DNA from: Algiphilus sp965216485 | GTDB lineage: Bacteria > Pseudomonadota > Gammaproteobacteria > Nevskiales > Nevskiaceae | NCBI RefSeq assembly: GCF_965216485.1 | Contig: NZ_OZ244162.1 | Span: forward strand, 3,038,001 to 3,102,000 | Reading direction: 5' to 3' | Length of the DNA stretch: 64,000 nt | Shown: positions 53,511-62,045 of the stretch, one piece after another | Layout of the letters: each line of letters begins with the position of its first letter | How positions within the stretch are numbered: position 1 is the stretch's first letter | Notes under the pieces: model-generated | Seen by the model: the letters and a program-made list of their open reading frames with translations, nothing else | What the model was told of the DNA's origin: nothing | The model's database searches: none | Position numbers and translations under genes: made by a program

Positions 53511-55037
53511 ATGAAGACCCCACATCAGCACCCTCTTCTGAACACCATCGAGCAGCGCGGTCTTCCGCGCCGCCGATTCCTCCGCCACCTGCTGTTTGCA
53601 GCCGGCAGCGTCCCGACGGCCAGCTGGTTGGCTGCCTGCGGTTCGGGTTCCTCGACACCTGGCGCCGGTGCCGGCTCACCGCGCGATCCCCGCTTCAACA
53701 GCCGCTTTGCCACCATGGGGCCGCTGCAGGCTCCGGATGCCAATGGCGTCCAGCTCCCAGAAGGCTTCAGTTCGCGCGTCATCGCCGTGGTCAATCAACC
53801 GCCGATTCCCTCGCAGCCTGACTTTCTCTGGCACTCGGATCCTGACGGCGCGGGCATGTTCCGCACCGAGGATGGCGGCTGGATCTACTGCTCGAATTCC
53901 GAGGCACGCGACGCAACCACGCTGTTTGCGGCCACGCCCGACGCCCCGCTGCTGTCCGAACTGACCTCGCGCGATGCGCTGGAGGCCGTCACCACCGGTC
54001 TTGGCGCCATCACGGGTCTGCTTCCCCTCGACGCCGTGCCCCTGGTACTGCCCTTCTCCGGCGGTGTCAGTGCGCTGCGCTTCGACAAGGATGGCAATCT
54101 GGTCGACGCCTATCCGGTACAGCGCAACACCACCACCAACTGCTCTGGTGGCGCGACACCCTGGGGCACCTGGATCAACGGCGAAGAGATTCTCGACGGC
54201 TTCATGTTCGAGTGCAGCCCGCTGCGCGACGGCGGAACGCCACGCCGTCTGGAGCGCTTCGGCCGCAAGGCGCACGAAATGGCTGCGGTCGACGCCGATG
54301 CGAGGGCGATCTACCACACCGAAGACATCACCGGCGAGGATCGCTTCTATCGTACGGTCTTCTCCGCTGCGGACTGGCCCGCGGGGAAGCGCCCGGACTT
54401 CAGCAAGGGCAAGCTGCAGGTGCTCGCCGTGGACGCCGGCATCGATGCCGCGCGCCAGGGGCCAGTGCCGATTCGCTGGGTGGATGCGATTGACGACGGC
54501 ACCCCGCAGCACCGCGTCTATCAGGAAGAAACCACCGTCTTCGCGGGCAACGAGGGTGTCTGGTTCCTGAAGGGTTTTGTGTTCTTCTCCACCAAGAGCG
54601 ACGACAACATCTGGGCCATCGACACCATCGGCGGCACGATCGAGAGCATCTACAACCCCGATGATGGCCCGGTCGGCTCCTTCGAAGATCCCGACGAGCC
54701 GCCGATGGCCGGCGTCGATAATCTGGCGATGACGCTGGACGGCGAAATGATCGTCGTCGAGGACGGCGGCGATCTGCGCGCCATGGTGCTGCTGCCGGAT
54801 GGACGCACCATCCCGCTGCTGCGCCTGCCCGGCGACCCGGATGCGCCCTCGCCTTCGGAGGTCACCGGCCCCGCCTTCTCACCCGACGGGCGCCGCCTCT
54901 ACGTCTGCAGCCAGCGCGCGCTTCCCGACGGCACGCCCACGCCCTTCGGTCTGGGCGGTGTGGTCTACGAGATCACGATGCCCTTCTCAGTACGGGTCGA
55001 TCCGCCATTGGCGCAGCCCCTGCCCGCCGACGCCTGA
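53511..55037 (+). CDS. PhoX-like (DUF839) exported protein
   Basis: A 508-aa PhoX/DUF839-family protein. The N-terminus has a twin-arginine-like motif (RRRFLRHLL) and a lipobox SWLAACGS, so it is probably a Tat-exported lipoprotein. The mature part begins RFATMGPLQAPDANGVQLPE and has DPDGAGMFRTEDGGWIYCSN, HEMAAVDADARAIYHTEDIT and VDNLAMTLDGEMIVVEDGGD, typical propeller/phosphatase-like blades. PhoX members are calcium-dependent alkaline phosphatases; key residues cannot be confirmed by eye. ATG 53511 is chosen at the signal peptide. Confidence 0.83.
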   Translation: MKTPHQHPLLNTIEQRGLPRRRFLRHLLFAAGSVPTASWLAACGSGSSTPGAGAGSPRDPRFNSRFATMGPLQAPDANGVQLPEGFSSRVIAVVNQPPIPSQPDFLWHSDPDGAGMFRTEDGGWIYCSNSEARDATTLFAATPDAPLLSELTSRDALEAVTTGLGAITGLLPLDAVPLVLPFSGGVSALRFDKDGNLVDAYPVQRNTTTNCSGGATPWGTWINGEEILDGFMFECSPLRDGGTPRRLERFGRKAHEMAAVDADARAIYHTEDITGEDRFYRTVFSAADWPAGKRPDFSKGKLQVLAVDAGIDAARQGPVPIRWVDAIDDGTPQHRVYQEETTVFAGNEGVWFLKGFVFFSTKSDDNIWAIDTIGGTIESIYNPDDGPVGSFEDPDEPPMAGVDNLAMTLDGEMIVVEDGGDLRAMVLLPDGRTIPLLRLPGDPDAPSPSEVTGPAFSPDGRRLYVCSQRALPDGTPTPFGLGGVVYEITMPFSVRVDPPLAQPLPADA

Positions 55038-55063
55038 GCCCTGCAGAACCAGGGGTCGGCGCC

Positions 55064-55495
55064 TCAGGCGCCGGCCTCCTCACCCCACAGGGTGGCGATC
55101 AGCCGTCGCTCACCGCCGTGATTGCGGTGCTCGCCCAGATAGATGCCCTGCCAGGTGCCCAGGGCCAGGGCACCGCTGCGGATCGGGATCGTCAGCGCAC
55201 AGCCGAACAGGCTGCTCTTGATGTGGGCGGGCATGTCCTCGCTGCCTTCGTCGACGTGCTGGAAATAGGGCGCGCACTCCGGCACCGCCTGCCGACACCA
55301 GCGCTCGAAATCACCGCGCACGGTGGGGTCGGCGTTCTCATTGATGGTCAACGACGCCGAGGTATGCTGCAGAAAGAGGTGCAGCAACCCGACCTCCACC
55401 GTGGTCAGCTCCGACAACGCGGAGCGAATTTCGTCAGTGATCAGATGAAAGCCGCGTGCGCGCGCACGCAGCCGCAGTTCCTTCTGTTTCCACAT
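55064..55495 (-). CDS. yjbQ: YjbQ/UPF0047 family protein
   Basis: A 143-aa UPF0047 protein, with ELTTVEVGLLHLFLQHTSAS and LTINENADPTVRGD, MPAHIKSSLFGCALTIPI and GTWQGIYLGEHRNHGGER. The His residues match the metal-binding/catalytic site of the family, for which weak thiamine phosphate synthase activity is known. ATG 55495 gives the usual family length; upstream codons are not family-like. It is divergent from the transglutaminase-like gene. Confidence 0.88.
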   Translation of the reverse strand: MWKQKELRLRARARGFHLITDEIRSALSELTTVEVGLLHLFLQHTSASLTINENADPTVRGDFERWCRQAVPECAPYFQHVDEGSEDMPAHIKSSLFGCALTIPIRSGALALGTWQGIYLGEHRNHGGERRLIATLWGEEAGA

Positions 55496-55641
55496 CGTTC
55501 GGTGGCCTCTCAAGCGGATGGCGGCGGTGTTCCCCCAGTGTGTGCAGCCCGGGAAGGCACGGCAAGCACCGAAACCCATGCGCGCCGGCAGCGGCCAGGG
55601 CGCGCTAGCATGGCATTCCTCGAAATCAACACCCTCCCGCC

Positions 55642-56328
55642 ATGTCCGCCACCCTGTCTGTCCCGCCCGAAGCCCTGCGTGCAACCTACTATCTGGACGC
55701 GGAACACCCCGATGTTGCGGCTTTCGCTGCGCGCCATGCAGGCACGGAGGCCTCTGACCGGGCGCGCGCAGTGGCGCTGTACTTTGCGGTGCGCGACGGA
55801 TTGCGCTACGACCCCTACGGCATTCGCCTGGCTCCCGAAGCCATGCGCGCCAGCACGGTACTGGCCAGCGGGCGCGGCTTCTGCGTCACCAAGGCTGTGG
55901 TCTATGCAGCCGTGTTGCGCGCGGTAGGCATCGGCGCGCGCATCGGTTTTGCCGACGTGCGCAATCACATCAGCTCTCCTCGTCTGCGCGAAGCCATGGG
56001 CACCGATCTCTTCCGCTATCACGGCTACACCGAGGTCTGGTTGGATGGCCGATGGATCAAGGCGACCCCGGCCTTCAATCGCAGCCTCTGCGAAAAGGCC
56101 GGCACGCATCCGCTGGACTTCGATGGGCACAGTGACTCCATCTTCCACGCCTTGGACACCCAGGGGCGGCAGCACATGGAGTACGTGGCCGATCACGGCC
56201 CGCGCTGGAACCTGCCCTACGAGGAGGTCATGGAGGCCTATCGCCGCGCCTATCCGCGCATGATGGGCGTCGGTGACAGCGCTCTGGATGGCGATTTCTC
56301 AGCCGAAGTCGCCGCCGCGCAGGGCTGA
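55642..56328 (+). CDS. Transglutaminase-like cysteine protease/peptidase
   Basis: A 228-aa transglutaminase-core protein. The catalytic Cys is in SGRGFCVTKAVVYAAVLRAV, the His in RYHGYTEVWLDGRW, and the acid in KATPAFN. The fold matches small bacterial transglutaminase-like peptidases without a signal peptide. It may be an amidase or peptidase. The DUF427 gene lies about 100 nt downstream on the same strand. Confidence 0.83.
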   Translation: MSATLSVPPEALRATYYLDAEHPDVAAFAARHAGTEASDRARAVALYFAVRDGLRYDPYGIRLAPEAMRASTVLASGRGFCVTKAVVYAAVLRAVGIGARIGFADVRNHISSPRLREAMGTDLFRYHGYTEVWLDGRWIKATPAFNRSLCEKAGTHPLDFDGHSDSIFHALDTQGRQHMEYVADHGPRWNLPYEEVMEAYRRAYPRMMGVGDSALDGDFSAEVAAAQG

Positions 56329-56428
56329 GCGCTGAGCAAGCAGCGGCGAACTGCGATGCCGCTTGGGCAAAGCCCCCGCCTGGGCTGTGTCGACGCATGA
56401 TGCACGCCTCCCCGCCAGGAATTCGCCC

Positions 56429-56971
56429 ATGAGCAATGACGAAGCCCGCCGCTATGGCTGGGTCTACGACGGCAGTCAGAGGCCGCCTTTCGCCGAGACA
56501 CCTGGCCCTGGCCAGGAGTCGATCTGGGATTACCCGCGCCCTCCCGCATTGGTGGCGGATAGCCGCCGGGTACGGGTCTTTCTTGGCGAGCAGCTGGTAG
56601 CCGAAACGCGACAGGCCTACCGCCTGCTGGAAACCGCTGGCGCGCCGACCTTCTACCTTCCGCCGGAGGCGGTGGACCTAAGCCTGCTGCACCCAGCGCC
56701 CGCGCGCAGTCATTGCGAATGGAAGGGTCAGGCCCAGTACTGGGATGTACGCAGCGGGTCGCAGCAGGCCGACCATGCTGCCTGGGCCTATCCCAAGCCC
56801 CACGCCCGCTACGCCGCCATCGCCGGCTATATCGCTTTCTACCTCGGAGACCTGCTCGGCTACGTCGACGACGAGCAGGCCCGTCCGCAGCCGGGCGGCT
56901 TCTACGGCGGCTGGGTGACGCGCGATGTGGTCGGTCCCTTCAAGGGCGAGGCCGGCACACAGGGCTGGTGA
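56429..56971 (+). CDS. DUF427 domain protein
   Basis: A 180-aa DUF427 protein: VRVFLGEQLVAETRQAYRLL, TFYLPPEAVDLSLL, HCEWKGQAQYWDVRSG and WAYPKPHARYAAIAGYIAFY are the family strings. ATG 56429 follows GGAATTC without a strong ribosome binding site. The family is beta-rich, of unknown function, often near oxidoreductases. It is convergent with the transporter gene. Confidence 0.87.
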   Translation: MSNDEARRYGWVYDGSQRPPFAETPGPGQESIWDYPRPPALVADSRRVRVFLGEQLVAETRQAYRLLETAGAPTFYLPPEAVDLSLLHPAPARSHCEWKGQAQYWDVRSGSQQADHAAWAYPKPHARYAAIAGYIAFYLGDLLGYVDDEQARPQPGGFYGGWVTRDVVGPFKGEAGTQGW

Positions 56972-56980
56972 GCCGCCGCC

Positions 56981-58606
56981 CTAGGTACCCGCGCCCAGGG
57001 TTGCCAGGGCCAGGTGCATGCCCTGGACCAGCGCGATGACCAGAATCAAGGCCACCGGATACACCGACGAATAGGCCACCACCGGCCGGTCCGAGGCATC
57101 CACGCTGCGGATGATGTCGAGCCCGGGCGTGAAGGTCATGCCGCCGCAGATCACGCCAAAGCATTCGCTGACCGGGATGCGCAGCAGATAGTGGCCGACC
57201 AGGAAGCTGCCCGCCATGGGCACCACCGCGAACAGCAGGGCGTACACCGCGTAGTAGAGCGCCTGGGCGTCCAGCGACTCGACGAAACTCTGGCCGGTAT
57301 CCAGCCCGACCTGGACGAAGAACAGAGCCAGACCCAGCTCCTTGAGCACCAGCGTTGCATTGCGCGGGAAGCGCCCGATCAGATTGCCGATGCGGCCCAT
57401 ATGGCCGAAGAGCAGACCGGCGATCAGCGCTCCGCCGGCAATGCCCAGCGAGAAGGGCCCCAGTGCCGGGATGGGCACGACGATCCCCCCGATGAAGAAG
57501 GCCAGAAACAGCACCGCCGCCAACGAACCGATATCGACGCGACGCTGCACGGTGTGATGCTCGTGGCCCAGGAACTGCTCCACCTGATCCAGCTGGTAGG
57601 GCGAGCCCACTGCTACAGCCACATCGCCATAGGCCAGGGTCAGGTCTTCGGTCGGCACGAACTCCACCCCGGAACGCACGATGCGCGTCAACGAGGCATT
57701 GAAGCGCAGGCGCAGACCCAGATCGCGCAGCGAGCGATTCACGACTGAGGTGTTCTCGACCACGATGGAACGGGTATCGAGCTCGGCATGGGCATCGAAG
57801 GCTTCCTGCACCTCCTCGCCGAGCAGGGCGCCGGCGGCTGCCACATCCTCCGGTAGCCCTTCCAGACGCAGGATGTCACCCTCGAGCAGCGCCGTGTTGC
57901 CGCTGGCAGGGATCACCGAAAGGTCGCGCAAAATGCCCGACACCACCACGTCGTGTTCCTGGAAGATGCCGATATTGCGGATCAGCTGCCCCTCGAGCGA
58001 GGCATTGGTCAGCTTGAAGACCGCCGCGTGCAGCCGGCTGCGCTGCCGCTGCTCGGCTTCCATGCGCCCCTTCAGCACGCGCACGGCAATCGAGATGAAA
58101 AGAATCACCCCGATCAGGCCAAAGGGGTAGCCTACGCCGTAACCGAAGATGACCTCTTCTTCCGGGCTGAACTGCAGGGCACTGATCAGCGCCGGGCTGG
58201 AGGTGAAGGCGCCGGCGAAGAGCCCCAAGCCCAGGCCGACCGGGATCCCCGAAAGGGCAATGATCACGACCGTGTTGACGCCCGAGATGCCCAGCAGGAT
58301 GAGCACATTGCCGATGAAGCGCTTGCCGTATTGCTTGAAGGCGCGGAAGAAGCTCGGCCCCGCCTCCAGCCCCACGCACAACAGAAACAGGACGATGCCG
58401 AGGTCCTGCAGGATGGTGACCGGCTCGAATTGATACAGATAGCCTGCGGCCATGGCCACGATCAGCACCCCGCTGGATCCGAAGCCGATGCCCTTCACGG
58501 TCAGATTGCCGAAGGCGATCCCCAACAGTGCGATGAGGAAGGTGATGACCAGCTCGGAATGCCGGTAGTAGATTTCGATCGGAATGAGTGCTTCGGCTTC
58601 GTTCAT
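56981..58606 (-). CDS. Aspartate:alanine exchanger-family transporter (AAE type)
   Basis: A 541-aa membrane protein of the AspT/AAE family. Two blocks of hydrophobic helices flank two TrkA-C (RCK-C) domains, near residues 210-280 and 295-370 (IFQEHDVVVSGILRDLSVIP, LTRIVRSGVEFVPTEDL and GDVAVAVGSPYQLDQVE). C-terminal motifs ICGGMTFTPGLDIIRSVDA and AYSSVYPVALILVIALVQ are diagnostic. ATG 58606 (MNEAEALIPIEIYYRHSE) is preferred. It likely exchanges amino acids or carboxylates. Confidence 0.9.
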   Translation of the reverse strand: MNEAEALIPIEIYYRHSELVITFLIALLGIAFGNLTVKGIGFGSSGVLIVAMAAGYLYQFEPVTILQDLGIVLFLLCVGLEAGPSFFRAFKQYGKRFIGNVLILLGISGVNTVVIIALSGIPVGLGLGLFAGAFTSSPALISALQFSPEEEVIFGYGVGYPFGLIGVILFISIAVRVLKGRMEAEQRQRSRLHAAVFKLTNASLEGQLIRNIGIFQEHDVVVSGILRDLSVIPASGNTALLEGDILRLEGLPEDVAAAGALLGEEVQEAFDAHAELDTRSIVVENTSVVNRSLRDLGLRLRFNASLTRIVRSGVEFVPTEDLTLAYGDVAVAVGSPYQLDQVEQFLGHEHHTVQRRVDIGSLAAVLFLAFFIGGIVVPIPALGPFSLGIAGGALIAGLLFGHMGRIGNLIGRFPRNATLVLKELGLALFFVQVGLDTGQSFVESLDAQALYYAVYALLFAVVPMAGSFLVGHYLLRIPVSECFGVICGGMTFTPGLDIIRSVDASDRPVVAYSSVYPVALILVIALVQGMHLALATLGAGT

Positions 58607-58848
58607 GCCTTCCCTAGCGACGGTGCGGTCGACGCAGACCGTGAGCCTAGCAGGCCGTATCGACAACCGTGCGTACACGACCAGCGGTAAGCGTCCCTTC
58701 CATGGAAACCCCTTTTGCAATGATTCCAATAGACAGCAGGCTCGCGAATTGGGCCATTACGGAAAGCCCCATTACCGCCACCTGTCGTGGCAAGCTGGCA
58801 CTGCGATGCAACACACCGCACCCCTGGGCCATCCATTGACACGCACGC

Positions 58849-59745
58849 ATGACACCTACGGCACCCCCGGTTTCCTACCGCCATCTCCGCCACCAACTGC
58901 CCAATATGCTCGCCATGGCAGGTGGCGGACTGCGCTCTGTGCTTCCCACTGGCAAGGGTGCGGCCGCCAAGCCGCTGCAGCAGCGCATGAAGGCGCCACC
59001 GCCGCACCTGCTCGATGCCTACCATCGCTGGTCCGGCATGGACGTGGCCCGCTACGGCGGATGCATCGCACCGCATTTCGCCGCCGGCCAGATGGGACTG
59101 CGCATGATCTCCCAGCTGACTGCGCAGTCGCCCTATCCGCTGCTCAGCGTGGTCAATCAGGGCGTCCACATCGTGGTGAACGAGGCCCTGCCGCGTGACG
59201 GAAGCTTCAGGCTCGCCGGACGGCTGATGGATGCCAGCGATGACAGCTACCGCGCCCGCATTCACAGCCAGGTGCGCATCAGCAGTGAGAGCGTGGAGGA
59301 TGCCGTCATCATTGACGCCTACGCGGCGGTGATGCTGCGCGCCCGCACCAACCGCAAGGCCAAGAAGGAACGGCCGGTGCCGTTCACGACGGTGGGCCAC
59401 TGGCAGGCCGCTGCCAACGAAGGCGTGCGCTTTTTCAAGCTCACCGGTGACTTCAATCCGCTGCACACGCTGCCGCTGCTGGCGCGGCGCACCCGCTACG
59501 GCGGCTGCATCATGCATGGCTACGGTTCCTTCGCCCAGCTCTTCGAGGCGATTCGCCGCGCGGGCTGGGATATTGCCGAGATCGATACGCGTTTCGTGCG
59601 CGCTGTGCCGCTACCCAGCCCGGAACTGCTGATCCAGGTTGCTGACACGGCCGATGCGCAAGGACGCCGGCTGGTACGGATGGTGGATGCCGAATCGAAC
59701 ATCTACCAGGCGGGCAGCTTCCTGCCCACCGCGGAGACGGCATGA
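58849..59745 (+). CDS. MaoC-like hot-dog dehydratase
   Basis: A 298-aa double hot-dog protein. The C-terminal half carries the hydratase-2 motif as FFKLTGDFNPLHTLPLLARR followed by GGCIMHGYGSF, with Asp and His at the active positions. The N-terminal half is a degenerate hot-dog that probably helps bind the acyl-CoA. It hydrates enoyl-CoA or dehydrates 3-hydroxyacyl-CoA. Its last 4 nt overlap the start of the thiolase-like gene, so the two are co-expressed in beta-oxidation-type chemistry. Confidence 0.85.
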   Translation: MTPTAPPVSYRHLRHQLPNMLAMAGGGLRSVLPTGKGAAAKPLQQRMKAPPPHLLDAYHRWSGMDVARYGGCIAPHFAAGQMGLRMISQLTAQSPYPLLSVVNQGVHIVVNEALPRDGSFRLAGRLMDASDDSYRARIHSQVRISSESVEDAVIIDAYAAVMLRARTNRKAKKERPVPFTTVGHWQAAANEGVRFFKLTGDFNPLHTLPLLARRTRYGGCIMHGYGSFAQLFEAIRRAGWDIAEIDTRFVRAVPLPSPELLIQVADTADAQGRRLVRMVDAESNIYQAGSFLPTAETA

Positions 59746-61061
59746 ACAAGCAGAAGCGCACGCCGATTCCGCCGGAGCATCAGCCGGTGCTCATCGCTGG
59801 AACGCGCACCCCCTTTCTGGAAAGTGCCGGTCTGTATGCGGAGCTGATGAGTTATGAACTGGGCAGCTTTTCGCTGGCCGCCCTGCTCGACCGCAGCGGC
59901 GTCCCCGCCGATGCCATCGAACTGGTCACCATGGGCACCGTGCTGCATGAGGTGGAGACCACCAATGTGGCGCGCGAGGCCATGCTGGCCGCCGGCATGC
60001 ACAGTCGCACGCCGGCCTACACGGTGGCCATGGCCGGCATTTCACCCAACGTCGGCTTCGTCAACATCGCCGACCAGATCGCCCTTGGTCGTCTCAAGCT
60101 GGGGATTGCCGCCGGCACCGAGAACTTCTCGGATATTCCGATCCGCCTGTCGCAGAACATCCGCCGCAGCCTGATGAAGCTGCGCCAGCGCAAGCAGTTC
60201 GGTGAACGCCTCAAGGTGCTGGCTTCGCTGCGGCCGGGGGACTTCACACTGGAGGTGCCCCAGAGCAGCGACTACACCACCGGCCTGACCATGGGCGCGG
60301 CCTGCGAGCGCATGGTGAAGGGCTATGGCGCGACGCGCGAAGCCTCCGACCGCTATGCCGCCCAAGCGCACGCGCGCGCCATCGCTGCACAAGGCGATGG
60401 CCGCCACGCCAGCCAGATCGCGCCGGTGCGCAACAAGGCAGGCGCCTGCGCCGAACAAGACAACAGCCCGCGCGCGGATGCCAGCGTGGAGCGCCTGGCG
60501 GGTCTGAAGCCCGTCTTCGACCCAGCGCACGGCATCATCACCGCGGGCAATGCGTCGCGCTTTACCGATGGGGCCGGTGCGCTGTTGCTGGCCAGCCAGG
60601 AAGAGGCGGCACGCCGGCAGCTCCGCCCCATGGCTCTGGTACGCGACCACCTGCTCGGCGGCGTCGACAGCCTGCAGGACGAAATGCTGTTCGGCCCGGC
60701 CATGACCATTCCGCGCCTGCTGGCGCAGAACGGGCTGCGCTTTGAGGACATCGGCGTTTGGGAGCTGCACGAAGCCTTCGCCGCACAGATTCTCATCAAT
60801 ATCGATCGCATGGAGGATCCCGGCTTCATCGCAGAGCGGCATGGCGCCGATACGCCCCACGGCCGCATCCCGCTGGAGCGGCTCAATACCTGGGGCGGCT
60901 CACTGTCGCTGGGCAACCCCTTCGCCGCCACCGGCTGCCGCCTGCTGCTGACCGCGGCGCAACGCCTGCAGCAGGAGCAGGCGCGCTTTGCCGTGGTCTC
61001 GACCTGCGCCGGCGGCGGCCTGGGCGCGGCCATTCTGCTGGAGCGGCCAGGCGCGGCCTGA
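59742..61061 (+). CDS. Thiolase-like protein (FadI/TFP-beta type) lacking catalytic Cys and His
   Basis: A 439-aa thiolase-fold protein closest to FadI and trifunctional-protein beta subunits. The nucleophile region reads PAYTVAMAGISPN, where active relatives have TVTMACISAN: Cys is replaced by Gly99 (codon GGC 60036-60038). The catalytic GHPFGATG is GNPFAATG, with Asn392 (AAC 60915-60917) for His. The HEAFAAQ motif and Cys422 in STCAGGGLG are kept. It cannot use the normal thiolase mechanism; it may be a scaffold, an acyl-CoA binding partner or a retro-aldol-type lyase. It is translationally coupled to the MaoC-like gene. Confidence 0.85.
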   Translation: MNKQKRTPIPPEHQPVLIAGTRTPFLESAGLYAELMSYELGSFSLAALLDRSGVPADAIELVTMGTVLHEVETTNVAREAMLAAGMHSRTPAYTVAMAGISPNVGFVNIADQIALGRLKLGIAAGTENFSDIPIRLSQNIRRSLMKLRQRKQFGERLKVLASLRPGDFTLEVPQSSDYTTGLTMGAACERMVKGYGATREASDRYAAQAHARAIAAQGDGRHASQIAPVRNKAGACAEQDNSPRADASVERLAGLKPVFDPAHGIITAGNASRFTDGAGALLLASQEEAARRQLRPMALVRDHLLGGVDSLQDEMLFGPAMTIPRLLAQNGLRFEDIGVWELHEAFAAQILINIDRMEDPGFIAERHGADTPHGRIPLERLNTWGGSLSLGNPFAATGCRLLLTAAQRLQQEQARFAVVSTCAGGGLGAAILLERPGAA

Positions 61062-61064
61062 GGC

Positions 61065-62033
61065 TCAGCGGCGGGCGGCCTCAATGGGTCCGCCGTCCAT
61101 GAGGCGGAACCAGGTGAGTTCGTGCTTGTTGTGCGAGAGGTGCATGACGCGCGAACCGGGAATGTCCAGAAAGGCGCGATAGGCCGCAGGGTCCGGCGGC
61201 CCCTGCAGTTTGATGGTGAAGATCATGTTGGCCGCGGGCAGTGCCTCGGCCCAATAGCGCGCCAGCTCCAAGAGGCGCTCCGGATAGGCCGCAAGATCCG
61301 AGAGAATCCACTGCACCTCACCGACCTGCTCGGCACGCAGCCGGAAGGCGTCACCACACTGATGCGCGACCCGCCCCGTGGCGAGCACCTGCGGCGCGAG
61401 TGCGGCGCGATCGATGGACACCACCTCCGCGCCCAAACAGGCGCAGACCCAGCTCCAGCCGCCGGGGGCCGCCCCCAGGTCCAGGCAACGCGTGCCCGGC
61501 TCCGGCCGGCTGCGCGCCAGCGTCAAGGCCTCCCATAACTTCAGATAGGCACGATTGGGGGGCTGGACCCGGTCCTCGACAAAGGGCACCTGTCCATCCG
61601 GGAAGGGGCTGCTGCACTCCGCGGACAGCAGCAGATGCTCGCGGTCGAGCAGCGTCCAGGCGCCCAATGGCGCGCTGGGTGCGTCCGCCGGAAAGGACAG
61701 CGGCCGAAAGCGGATCGGCGGCAGCTTGTCCACCACCAGCTGCGCCCGGCGGTGCTGCACCAGGGCGTGCAGATGCCAGTTGCGCTGGCGTGCGCGCAAG
61801 GCGCGGGCCGCTTCTCCGATGGAGGCCACGGGCACCGTTTCGGGCCGCAGCCAGGTGTTCTGCGCCCACGCCGCGGGACCCGACGCCCCCTGTACGAAGA
61901 ACAGATCGGCATGGCGTGCGAGCAGGCGCTGGCCGCGCGCCACGATCTCGGCCTCGAGATCCTCCGCATAGCCGGGCGCTGCCACATAGACCGCGTCCGG
62001 CGGCGTGCCGATGACCGGCAGCGCGTCGGCCAT
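61065..62033 (-). CDS. RlmM-like 2'-O-ribose methyltransferase
   Basis: A 322-aa FtsJ/RlmM-like SAM methyltransferase. The N-terminal THUMP-like region (PDAVYVAAPGYAEDLEAEIV) is followed by the SAM motif CLDLGAAPGGWSWV. The catalytic K-D-K-E tetrad is Lys165 (YLKLWEAL), Asp246 (SDLAAYP), Lys275 (FTIKLQG) and Glu305 (NKHELTWF). RlmM methylates C2498 of 23S rRNA; this protein is shorter than the E. coli enzyme (366 aa), so a related RNA target is possible. Its start is 12 nt from the stop of the iron alcohol dehydrogenase gene on the same strand. Confidence 0.83.
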   Translation of the reverse strand: MADALPVIGTPPDAVYVAAPGYAEDLEAEIVARGQRLLARHADLFFVQGASGPAAWAQNTWLRPETVPVASIGEAARALRARQRNWHLHALVQHRRAQLVVDKLPPIRFRPLSFPADAPSAPLGAWTLLDREHLLLSAECSSPFPDGQVPFVEDRVQPPNRAYLKLWEALTLARSRPEPGTRCLDLGAAPGGWSWVCACLGAEVVSIDRAALAPQVLATGRVAHQCGDAFRLRAEQVGEVQWILSDLAAYPERLLELARYWAEALPAANMIFTIKLQGPPDPAAYRAFLDIPGSRVMHLSHNKHELTWFRLMDGGPIEAARR

Positions 62034-62045
62034 GGTAGAGGCCGC

